Below the pieces are notes generated by a model. That model was given only the letters and a program-made list of their open reading frames with translations, was not told the origin of the DNA and searched no databases. Of a stretch of 8,531 bases of DNA, positions 1 to 5,939 are shown in pieces. The stretch comes from Methanocalculus sp. (lineage in GTDB: Archaea; Halobacteriota; Methanomicrobia; Methanomicrobiales; Methanocorpusculaceae): contig NZ_JAUSCG010000226.1 of NCBI RefSeq assembly GCF_030651615.1, forward strand, positions 1-8,531. Direction: 5' to 3'. Position 1 is the stretch's first letter. Each line of letters opens with the position of its first letter. A program made the translations under genes and the position numbers.

Positions 1-1
1 C

Positions 2-520
2 GACCAATTACCGGGCGCACTGGTGCTTGATCTTGGGTGCGGAAATGGCAAGCACCTCATGACAATGAAGTCGAGAGGGTGGACGGTTGTTGGGATCGAT
101 AGCGCAGAGGAGGCTGTCAGGATCTGTAAAGAAAGAGAAGACCTGATTGTCGGGGATGCATGCTCACTCCCATTCAATAATTGTACATTTGATGCGGTCA
201 TCGGGATCCACATCCTCGGTCATCTTCCGGAAGGGCTCCGCCCACTCCTGATACATGAAGTCTGGAGGGTGTTACGAGAGGACGGAGCCTTCCACTGCAC
301 CGTCTTCTCAAGGAAAGATATGCGATGCGGAAAAGGGAGAGAAATCGAACCTTTCACTTTCAGCAGACGGGAGATCATCACCCATTACTTCACCGAAAAG
401 GAGCTCTCTGATCTGAAAGGACCTTTTAAAGACCTTTCAATTGCACGAGATTGTCACACTATCCGTCTCTCAGGGGAGTGGTACACGCGTGAGCAGATCA
501 CCTGTACTTTCAGGAGGTAG
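2..520 (+). CDS. class I SAM-dependent methyltransferase (5' end outside window)
   Basis: This is the C-terminal part of a Rossmann-fold methyltransferase (Methyltransf_11-like) that would transfer a methyl group from S-adenosylmethionine. The reading frame is open to the window edge, and the residues before the first possible GTG (codon at 23) already look like protein leading into motif I, so the true start lies upstream. Motif I is visible as LDLGCGNGKH, followed by the acidic residue of the next strand in VGIDSAEEAV, the GDACSLPF loop, and the FDAVIGIHILGHL strand and helix. The segment EVWRVLREDGAFHCTVFS matches the post-motif region of this superfamily. It ends in TAG at 518-520. The substrate cannot be told: the superfamily covers small molecules, lipids and proteins. 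It is transcribed away from the minus-strand cluster and followed by an AT-rich gap, so nothing nearby hints at its job. The family is sure; the function is open. Confidence 0.88.
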   Translation, partial: DQLPGALVLDLGCGNGKHLMTMKSRGWTVVGIDSAEEAVRICKEREDLIVGDACSLPFNNCTFDAVIGIHILGHLPEGLRPLLIHEVWRVLREDGAFHCTVFSRKDMRCGKGREIEPFTFSRREIITHYFTEKELSDLKGPFKDLSIARDCHTIRLSGEWYTREQITCTFRR

Positions 521-648
521 CCGGATCCCAATAATCTCAGATAGGAACCGATATCAGTCTTATAAAAAATTGATATTTAGATTTTAATCATAATTTTATA
601 CTGCAATTAACAATACTTATCTACGATCCCCTTTCATCCATTTATTGA
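521..648 (+). promoter_or_regulatory. AT-rich gap with two TATA-like boxes and an imperfect dyad
   Basis: This 128-base gap between the methyltransferase and the lipoprotein gene is far richer in A+T than the genes on either side. Two archaeal box A candidates are visible on the plus strand: TTATAAAA at 560-567 and ATTTTATA at 593-600. With the usual 25-base spacing they would start transcripts near 590 and 624, giving leaders of about 60 and 25 bases. The boxes lie in an imperfect inverted repeat with arms at 561-574 and 587-600 (11 of 14 positions pair, 12-base spacer). The dyad could be an operator, a bidirectional promoter, or a 3' structure of the methyltransferase transcript. No clear Shine-Dalgarno sequence precedes the lipoprotein start. 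The promoter assignment is inferred from composition and position. Confidence 0.5.
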
Positions 649-2199
649 ATGGGTACATCGATGAGAGGATTTCTGCTAACCATCGCAATCACACTGATCA
701 TATGCCTCCTTATGACATCGGCTGGGTGTGTCGGAAGAGATATAACTACCGGTCCCCCGGCAGATTCCGGGCTCAGAATCGTGACAGAGGAGAACCCACC
801 ATACAATTACCTGGGAACCGACGGTGAGGCAGCCGGCCAGTCAACCGAGGTGGTGCGTGAGATCCTGAAAAGACAGCACCAGACCAGTTTAATTGAGGTT
901 CTCACCTGGAGTGAGGGGTATGCAATCGCACTGAGTACACCAGACGTCATACTCTTCTCAACAGCAAAGACTCCCGAGCGTGAATCACTCTTCTCATGGG
1001 TCGGACCAGTTGGAAAACTCGGGTTTGTCTTCTACGCAGGAACCGGATCAAAAATCGATATCTCGGGCTTGGATGAGATTTTGGACCACTACACCGTTGG
1101 TGTTGTCAGGGATGACTGGAGGCATCAGTACCTTGACAGACTGGGATTTGAGAAACTCATACTTGTAACTGATGATACCGAGGCGATCAGAGGCGTGATG
1201 AACGGTGAGATCGATCTCTGGTTTGGGAGCAGCGATACGGTTATACCCCACTGCCTCGCAGCCGGAGTTGACCCTGCATCTCTTGAACCCGTCTATACCC
1301 TCCGCGAAGTAGAACTCTTCATCGCCTTCAGTGAAGGCACTCCTGAGTCGACAGTAAAAAAATGGCAGGCGACCCTTGACGCAATGAAGAAGGACGGGAC
1401 ATTTGAGGAGATTGTCATTCGGGAACAGGATGTCATCTACTCACGGCCAGCAGGCCTCAGCGGAGTTGGAAAGGAGGCACTTGCCCTCCTCGTCTCAAAG
1501 GCTGATGCACGCTTTTCGGGAACCGCAAAGACACTTCATCTCCTTGCTTCCACATCAGATCTCAGGTCAGGGAACCGGGAAGTTATCCAGCCGGTTCTCG
1601 CAAGCCTCAGGGCAAATGACCCGCAGACCAACTTCGTGTATGTCTCTTCGGATGGTACATGGTACCTTCAGGGTGATTCAGCACCACGTGCCGATACCGG
1701 GAATCGACCCTATCTATCAACACTCCTGAAAGGAACATCAATATATGGCCTTGTGATAACGGATCCGGTAACCGGTCGTGAGGCTGCGGTGGTGGCAGTT
1801 CCGGTCACCAGTGGTAATGAGGTCATAGGAGCTCTGGAAGCCTTAATCGACCTTACAACGCTATCACATACTTTCAATAACGAACTTGCTCTCTCCGACA
1901 CTGCGTACTTCTCAGCATTAACTGAAGAGGGGATCATCGCATTACAGACCCATCCTGAGAAGATAGGCCAGACGATACCTACCGGAGCCGATTCATATTC
2001 GGAAGCAGCCAGAACAGCGTTACGTGATACAACAGGGGAAGTGGGATATGAAGTAGACGGCAGGTACTACCAGGCAGCATTCCAGGCATCATCGATCACC
2101 GGATGGCGGTTCATTATTGCAGAACAGAGCAGTCCTCCTATCCCACCAAAAACTCATGCCGAAGAAGAACTTGAGGCTCTCCTCGAGTTACATGATTAA
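649..2199 (+). CDS. lipoprotein with substrate-binding (SBP_bac_3-like) and Cache-like domains
   Basis: The 516-residue product is predicted to be exported and anchored by lipid outside the cell. A hydrophobic signal (about residues 6-22) leads to the lipobox-like SAGC with Cys27. Residues 41-260 resemble family 3 solute-binding proteins: LRIVTEENPPYNYLG is the typical first strand, and SPDVILFST-type, VGVVRDDW-like and NGEIDLWFGSSD segments follow. From about 272 to 492 the pattern is that of a double Cache sensor, with FVYVSSDGTWY, NRPYLSTLLKGTSIYG, TDPVTGREAAVVAVPV and a second lobe ending in GWRFIIAEQ. The protein ends in a short charged tail (EEELEALLELHD) with no second membrane segment, HAMP, kinase or methyl-accepting domain. 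No ABC permease or ATPase gene is adjacent. It may therefore capture a ligand, perhaps an amino acid or small organic acid, for a partner encoded elsewhere, or act as a sensor subunit. The start is 649 or the in-frame ATG at 661; neither has a clear ribosome site. The Cache call is less certain than the binding-protein call. Confidence 0.8.
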   Translation: MGTSMRGFLLTIAITLIICLLMTSAGCVGRDITTGPPADSGLRIVTEENPPYNYLGTDGEAAGQSTEVVREILKRQHQTSLIEVLTWSEGYAIALSTPDVILFSTAKTPERESLFSWVGPVGKLGFVFYAGTGSKIDISGLDEILDHYTVGVVRDDWRHQYLDRLGFEKLILVTDDTEAIRGVMNGEIDLWFGSSDTVIPHCLAAGVDPASLEPVYTLREVELFIAFSEGTPESTVKKWQATLDAMKKDGTFEEIVIREQDVIYSRPAGLSGVGKEALALLVSKADARFSGTAKTLHLLASTSDLRSGNREVIQPVLASLRANDPQTNFVYVSSDGTWYLQGDSAPRADTGNRPYLSTLLKGTSIYGLVITDPVTGREAAVVAVPVTSGNEVIGALEALIDLTTLSHTFNNELALSDTAYFSALTEEGIIALQTHPEKIGQTIPTGADSYSEAARTALRDTTGEVGYEVDGRYYQAAFQASSITGWRFIIAEQSSPPIPPKTHAEEELEALLELHD

Positions 2200-2205
2200 T
2201 TTTTT
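2200..2205 (+). terminator. T6 run just after the lipoprotein stop codon
   Basis: Six consecutive T residues follow directly after the TAA at 2197-2199. Archaeal RNA polymerase can terminate at short oligo-T tracts without a strong hairpin, and a convergent gene lies 55 bases further on, so this is a reasonable stop for the plus-strand transcript. It rests on position and composition only. Confidence 0.4.
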
Positions 2206-2218
2206 CAGATAAGAACAG

Positions 2219-2241
2219 AAGACCATCTTCAGTCTGGTCCC
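2219..2241 (-). terminator. small hairpin downstream of the PP2C gene
   Basis: GACCA at 2221-2225 and TGGTC at 2235-2239 form a five-pair stem with a nine-base loop. Two further G-U pairs are possible only in the minus-strand RNA, and a T-rich stretch (TTCTGTTCTT on the minus strand) follows. The stem starts about 20 bases after the PP2C stop, in the gap between two convergent genes, so a terminator role for the minus-strand transcript is plausible. The stem is short and may be chance. Confidence 0.25.
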
Positions 2242-2259
2242 TTGCTCTCTCTGCTTCGA

Positions 2260-2997
2260 TCAGACCGGATGGCGGTAAATAACAGCGGTTGCATTATCTT
2301 TTGTGAGCCTGAGTACACGCTGCATCAACCGGCGCAGAATAACTGCCGGCTCAAGCCTGAGTGATTCAGAGACGATGGTCTGTTCATCAAGGTATTCATA
2401 AAAACCATCTGTTGCCAGAAGGAGGACGTCACCAGGATGAAGGGAACTGATCGTTGATGTCACAGTAAAATCGCCTCCAATGCTCTGTGTGATATATGAG
2501 CGCAGCGGATGGTGACTCACCTCACATGGGTCCAGAAGCCCACGCTCTACCATGTCGGCAATAAGAGAATGATCACGGGTGACAGAGACGATTCTGCCGG
2601 ATAGGTGATATGCCCGTGAATCCCCCGTATGGGCTATGATTGCAGTGCCACGCCTGATAAGAGCTGCGACAAGCGTCGTCCCCATCCCTGTCGCATCTCC
2701 AACGGCAGCTGTTTGGACCGCCTGATCGGCCGCAGTAAAACCCTCCCTGATAATCCTGTGGCACTCGTCTGTCCTGAGTCCGCCGGTATAGTTCTCTGAG
2801 ATAAAATCCCCAAGCGTTGAGATGGCAAGTGATGATGCACGGTCTCCTGCCCTCTGGCCCCCGATACCATCTGCAACTGCAATCAGGTATCCATCAGAGA
2901 GCGGGAGTATTGTATAGGAATCTTCATTAACCGGTCTGCCGCCCCGGCATGTTATTCCTGCAATCTCATTTCCGATCGTTACCATCCGTCCGATCAT
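2260..2997 (-). CDS. PP2C-family serine/threonine protein phosphatase
   Basis: The product (245 residues from the start chosen here) is a compact, soluble metal-dependent phosphatase of the bacterial PrpC/Stp type, expected to remove phosphate from Ser/Thr of proteins. Conserved motifs appear in order: RPVNEDS (residues 21-27), VADGIGG (41-47), GMGTT (104-108), AHTGDSRAY (122-130), TRDHS (140-144), LLLATDGFYEYL (192-203) and KDNATAV (233-239). The metal-binding aspartates expected for the family are present (about D26, D43, D197 and D234). There is no signal peptide, membrane segment or added sensor domain. The start is ATG at 2997-2995: AGGAGG at 3011-3006 lies 8 bases upstream. The longer GTG start at 3006 overlaps that sequence and is unlikely. 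No protein kinase, FHA or anti-sigma gene is adjacent, so its target is unknown. It lies 70 bases after the RNase III-like gene, possibly in the same transcript. Confidence 0.92.
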   Translation of the reverse strand: MIGRMVTIGNEIAGITCRGGRPVNEDSYTILPLSDGYLIAVADGIGGQRAGDRASSLAISTLGDFISENYTGGLRTDECHRIIREGFTAADQAVQTAAVGDATGMGTTLVAALIRRGTAIIAHTGDSRAYHLSGRIVSVTRDHSLIADMVERGLLDPCEVSHHPLRSYITQSIGGDFTVTSTISSLHPGDVLLLATDGFYEYLDEQTIVSESLRLEPAVILRRLMQRVLRLTKDNATAVIYRHPV

Positions 2998-3005
2998 ACA
3001 AGCCA

Positions 3006-3011
3006 CCTCCT
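3006..3011 (-). promoter_or_regulatory. strong Shine-Dalgarno deciding the PP2C start
   Basis: On the minus strand AGGAGG (running on into TG) is a near-perfect match to the anti-Shine-Dalgarno sequence. It ends 8 bases before ATG 2997. The last G coincides with the first base of the alternative GTG start, so a ribosome bound here could not begin at that GTG. It is the clearest ribosome site in the window. Confidence 0.85.
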
Positions 3012-3067
3012 GCCCCTTGTAAAAGCAGCAGAGTCTATGGTACAGTTAGTTCGCAGGCAGGGTTACT

Positions 3068-3514
3068 TCAATCTTTCTTATTTGATAGTATCCCTGAGGC
3101 GTAGAGCACCTTTTTTACATCATTTATCCCGGAATCAAGATAGAGTGCGCCGATCAACGCCTCGTAACACTCAGCCAGCACCCGTCCCGACGTCCAGATC
3201 CCCTGGGTCTTCTCCCCTTTACCCCATCTGACATATAATGCGAGATCAAGGGATTCAGCAGCCATCCTGAGGCGAAGCATATTCACAGCATTCACTTTTA
3301 TGTTCGTTATCACACCTTTATCGAACTCACCCGCAGCAATGACCTCTTCAATGACGGCAAGTTCGATTGCGGCATCACCGAGGACGGCAAAAGCATCCAT
3401 ATGTCGGCTATTTGGCAGTCCTGCCTCACGGGCATAGGCTGATCTGGTGAGAGCACGGGTGAGAAGAGACGGATCAGAGAATGTATACCCGATCGCCTCT
3501 TCAAGCGGGATCAT
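3068..3514 (-). CDS. single-domain RNase III-like protein
   Basis: The 148-residue protein has the shape of an RNase III catalytic domain with no C-terminal double-stranded RNA-binding domain. The start IPLEEAIGYTFSDPSLLTRALTRSAYA (residues 2-28) matches the family's first helices. The signature is changed to HMDAFAVLGDA (38-48), and the second to AECYEALIGALYLDSG (114-129). By alignment with bacterial RNase III, the Asp of the signature (D47) and the last Glu (E118) are kept, the second signature Glu is Ala (A43), and the other metal-binding Asp is Glu (E115). Divergent RNase III-like proteins of this size occur in methanogenic archaea, so activity cannot be assumed. Its ATG shares four bases (ATGA, 3511-3514) with the mmp10 stop, and GGTGGAG stands just before it, suggesting translational coupling to mmp10. 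It may process structured RNA, or be a catalytically changed RNA-binding fold. Confidence 0.82.
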   Translation of the reverse strand: MIPLEEAIGYTFSDPSLLTRALTRSAYAREAGLPNSRHMDAFAVLGDAAIELAVIEEVIAAGEFDKGVITNIKVNAVNMLRLRMAAESLDLALYVRWGKGEKTQGIWTSGRVLAECYEALIGALYLDSGINDVKKVLYASGILSNKKD

Positions 3515-4743
3515 TCTCCACCATACAGATTAATCAACCTGATCAGATCCGAAAAACCTGATAGTTCCATCTCAAGCACCCCTTCACGGGTCATCCCCAT
3601 GCTCGTCTCTGCATCTGCGGTCAGGGTTTCAGGACCTCTCACAACCCGTCTGATCGTCCCGTCTGCTGAGAGGATGGACTCGGCTTCCGGAAGGAAGACA
3701 AACGCCCTTCCCGGAATGATCACCGTATCTGCAAGAGTGCGTAGATCAAGTTCCAGAAGATCATCCGCTGTGATCAGGCATGCAATCTCCTTTGAGACGC
3801 CCCTGACATCGGCTGCTCCACAGCCGGAGAGGATCGCCTTCAGAAACGGAGCGGCAACGCTGCCGGTAACGACTGTTGCCGATCCTTTCATCCGCGGGAG
3901 TTTCGCAATCAGGTCCGGCTCCGACATAATTGCAAACGGAGAGCCTATCTCCGGGTCAAAGAGCGGGGTTCCTGAGACCTTCATCGAAAACTTCGAAGCA
4001 ACCGAGCCTACCATATCTGCAAATTCTCTGACCGTCTGGACGGGATGATCGGGAATGATCGGGGCATTTCCAAGGATAAGACCCTGTTCTTTCGCATTTG
4101 CAAACCGCATCAGGATATGGCCTTTCACACCACGGTCCTCAAGCCACCGGCAGGTCTCTTCGAGGACAGAGCCGTCATTGACTCCGGGCAGGATCACCGA
4201 TGCGGCATACACGTCGATCTCTTCTGCAAGCCTCTCAAGAATTGCAAGGGATGCCTCGGGGGTTGGATCATGCATGTATTGTCTTCTGAGTGCCGGATCG
4301 GATGCAAAGACGGTGAATGAGATCTCAGAAAGGCCGGAATTGATGAGAGTATCGGCAATTGCGGGGTCATCAAAACCATTCCCGCTCGTATAGCCGATAT
4401 GGAGGGGTGCTTCAAGGCTTGCGAGGAGTTCGATGAGATCGGTAAACTCCGGGTAGCAGCTTGGATCTCCTCCCCCACTGATCGTAATCCGGGTGATATC
4501 GCCGCGAATCGACTGAATATCTGCAAGTACTGAATCTGCAACTTCACGGAGGGGCTTAAATCCCGCGTACTCCTCTTTTACACCACGATTACAGTAATCA
4601 CACCCTTTCAGAAAAGGGAGACAGTAACGGCAGCCAAACGCGAGGGTATCCCGATCTTTTCTATGCCGGAAATAACAGTATGAACAGAAACCCCGGCAGT
4701 CGAGCCCCGGGCGACCACCGATGTCAACCGTCAGATGAACCAT
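3511..4743 (-). CDS. mmp10: methanogenesis marker protein 10, B12-dependent radical SAM arginine methyltransferase
   Basis: Mmp10 methylates a conserved arginine in the alpha subunit of methyl-coenzyme M reductase to 5-C-methylarginine, using S-adenosylmethionine and a cobalamin cofactor. The 410-residue length is normal. The N-terminus shows VDIGGRPGLDC, then the radical SAM cluster motif C16-x3-C20-x2-C23, immediately followed by Tyr24; in the characterised enzyme a tyrosine at this place is reported to bind the cluster. A second cysteine group (C38-x2-C41, C48-x2-C51) matches the extra metal site of the family. GGGDPSCYP (about 90-98) corresponds to the SAM-binding glycine motif. The rest of the barrel and the C-terminal region have no visible break. 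The gene lies 29 bases after the DUF362-ferredoxin gene and overlaps the RNase III-like gene by four bases. No Shine-Dalgarno precedes the ATG, but a TATA-like box sits about 25 bases upstream. Identification is confident and marks the organism as a methanogen or a related Mcr-bearing archaeon. Confidence 0.95.
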   Translation of the reverse strand: MVHLTVDIGGRPGLDCRGFCSYCYFRHRKDRDTLAFGCRYCLPFLKGCDYCNRGVKEEYAGFKPLREVADSVLADIQSIRGDITRITISGGGDPSCYPEFTDLIELLASLEAPLHIGYTSGNGFDDPAIADTLINSGLSEISFTVFASDPALRRQYMHDPTPEASLAILERLAEEIDVYAASVILPGVNDGSVLEETCRWLEDRGVKGHILMRFANAKEQGLILGNAPIIPDHPVQTVREFADMVGSVASKFSMKVSGTPLFDPEIGSPFAIMSEPDLIAKLPRMKGSATVVTGSVAAPFLKAILSGCGAADVRGVSKEIACLITADDLLELDLRTLADTVIIPGRAFVFLPEAESILSADGTIRRVVRGPETLTADAETSMGMTREGVLEMELSGFSDLIRLINLYGGE

Positions 4744-4764
4744 TCAGTAGCGTTTGGTTCCGAA

Positions 4765-4774
4765 GGATATAACT
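4765..4774 (-). promoter_or_regulatory. TATA-like box upstream of mmp10
   Basis: On the minus strand AGTTATATCC overlaps the stop codon of the DUF362 gene. Its centre is about 25 bases before the mmp10 ATG at 4743, the usual distance from an archaeal TATA box to the start of transcription. No ribosome site is seen between them. This would fit a leaderless mmp10 transcript made from its own promoter. It is a positional inference, since a TATA-like run can occur by chance. Confidence 0.35.
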
Positions 4775-5930
4775 ACTGCCGCCTTCCGAAGAGGAGGCGG
4801 GAAAAGAGGCCCTCTTTGATCTGAATTGCCTTCTCCTCACAGGACTCATGGCAGCAGTAGCACCGGATGCAGCGTCCGAGATCGATCTCTGCCCTTCGAT
4901 TTCGAAGTGTTGCCGCTTCAGCCGGACAGATCCGAACACATGCGCCGCATCCGATGCATCTGGATTCAACCACCTCCGGATAGGGGGCGAGAAAACGGGC
5001 AGATCTCTGGAGCCGGGCAAGAGCTTTCCGGGTGATCTTCATCCGAAGCCCTGCGGGTCGTGCAGTATCAGGGAGACGGAATGGCAGCACCTTAAGAGAT
5101 GAAGGGTCATCACCACGGATCTCCGGATCAGAGTTGATATATCCCCGTGACCTCGCAGCCATCAGTGTCGGGACGATCTCAGGTGGTATCCCGATTGTCC
5201 GGCAGGCAACAAGATCGAGTGCATGGGGGTCCCTTGATGCAAGGATCAGACCTATCTGCCTTGGGTTTCCTGAGAGGGGACCGTTTCCTTCCATGCCGAT
5301 GACAGCATCCATCAGATGGAGGACGGGGATAACTGCCCCATGCAGGTCAAGGAGCATCTCAGAGAAATCATCCGCATCCGGGAACCGTGAGTGGAAGAGG
5401 GACTTTTCATGGCCCGGTATGATGCCAAAGAGGTTCTTGACCGCGCCGGTATATGTCGTTAAAAGGTGGGTCTTCGGCTTTGAGAGTGAAATTATCGCAT
5501 CAGCTGAAACTGCCGGGGAGATGATCAGAAACCGTTTCACCAGATGACCATTGGGAGATGCAACCGTTGTATGAGAGATATCCTCATTCAGGGTGACACC
5601 CGGGATGGCACAGAGAGGAGGAAAACCGGATCGTTCATACGCTTTTCTGAGGGATGAGACAGTATACCGGGTACCGGCACCCGGGCTGTCTCCTATCACC
5701 ACGCGGCATCCATACTCGGTCAAAAGTCGTGCAACCGCAGAGATGACCGCCGGATGGGTGGTAACCGCACGCTCAGGGGCAGCTCCGGCAAGAAGGTTTG
5801 GCTTGATGAGCACCGTCATTGTGGGCTGCACAAATGAACTGATCCCTCCAAGGAGATCAACTGCCCGTGATACTGCCTCCTCAGCCTCATCATACGTGCT
5901 GCAGATGACAGATGAGACAGGTGCGGGCAT
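4773..5930 (-). CDS. DUF362 protein with C-terminal 2x[4Fe-4S] ferredoxin module
   Basis: The 385-residue protein joins a DUF362 domain (about residues 36-265) to a bacterial-type ferredoxin tail. DUF362 hallmarks are VLIKPNLL (40-47), VVIGDSPGAGT (77-87), ISLSKPKTHLLTTYTGAVKNLFG (147-169), DAVIGMEGNGP (208-218) and ASRDPHALDLVA (231-242). The tail holds two cluster motifs, C325-x2-C328-x2-C331-x3-CP and C354-x2-C357-x2-C360-x3-C364, suited to two [4Fe-4S] clusters and electron transfer. There is no signal peptide or membrane segment, so it should be cytoplasmic. The reaction of DUF362 proteins is not established to my knowledge. Its place just before mmp10 makes a redox role for that radical SAM enzyme conceivable, but this is only inferred from position. 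The ATG at 5930 fits the family's N-terminus, yet it is preceded directly by a T7 run with no Shine-Dalgarno. It lies 9 bases after the thrS stop. Confidence 0.9.
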   Translation of the reverse strand: MPAPVSSVICSTYDEAEEAVSRAVDLLGGISSFVQPTMTVLIKPNLLAGAAPERAVTTHPAVISAVARLLTEYGCRVVIGDSPGAGTRYTVSSLRKAYERSGFPPLCAIPGVTLNEDISHTTVASPNGHLVKRFLIISPAVSADAIISLSKPKTHLLTTYTGAVKNLFGIIPGHEKSLFHSRFPDADDFSEMLLDLHGAVIPVLHLMDAVIGMEGNGPLSGNPRQIGLILASRDPHALDLVACRTIGIPPEIVPTLMAARSRGYINSDPEIRGDDPSSLKVLPFRLPDTARPAGLRMKITRKALARLQRSARFLAPYPEVVESRCIGCGACVRICPAEAATLRNRRAEIDLGRCIRCYCCHESCEEKAIQIKEGLFSRLLFGRRQ

Positions 5931-5937
5931 AAAAAAA
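5931..5937 (-). terminator. T7 run after the thrS stop, touching the next ATG
   Basis: On the minus strand the thrS stop TAA (5942-5940) is followed by CC and then seven T residues that run right up to the ATG of the DUF362 gene. Oligo-T tracts of this length can terminate archaeal transcription. It could end much of the thrS transcript and lower expression of the genes behind it. It could also be a U-rich translation start region, so the role is uncertain. Confidence 0.4.
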
Positions 5938-5939
5938 GG

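Noticed and set aside
23..25. GTG at 23 as the start of the methyltransferase
   Set aside because: It falls inside motif I; the open frame upstream codes for residues expected just before that motif, so the gene starts outside the window.
3004..3006. GTG as the start of the PP2C gene
   Set aside because: It overlaps the strong Shine-Dalgarno sequence; the ATG at 2997 has proper spacing.
2998..3067. a separate promoter for the PP2C gene
   Set aside because: The 70-base gap has no convincing TATA box; the best candidate, GCTTTTACA near 3019-3026, is weak and too close to the ribosome site.
3599..4048. 149-codon plus-strand frame inside mmp10
   Set aside because: It lies wholly antisense to mmp10, has no recognisable domain, and its serine- and arginine-rich product is typical of an antisense shadow.
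5032..5547. 171-codon plus-strand frame inside the DUF362 gene
   Set aside because: It is opposite a well-recognised gene and its arginine-rich, low-complexity product matches no family.
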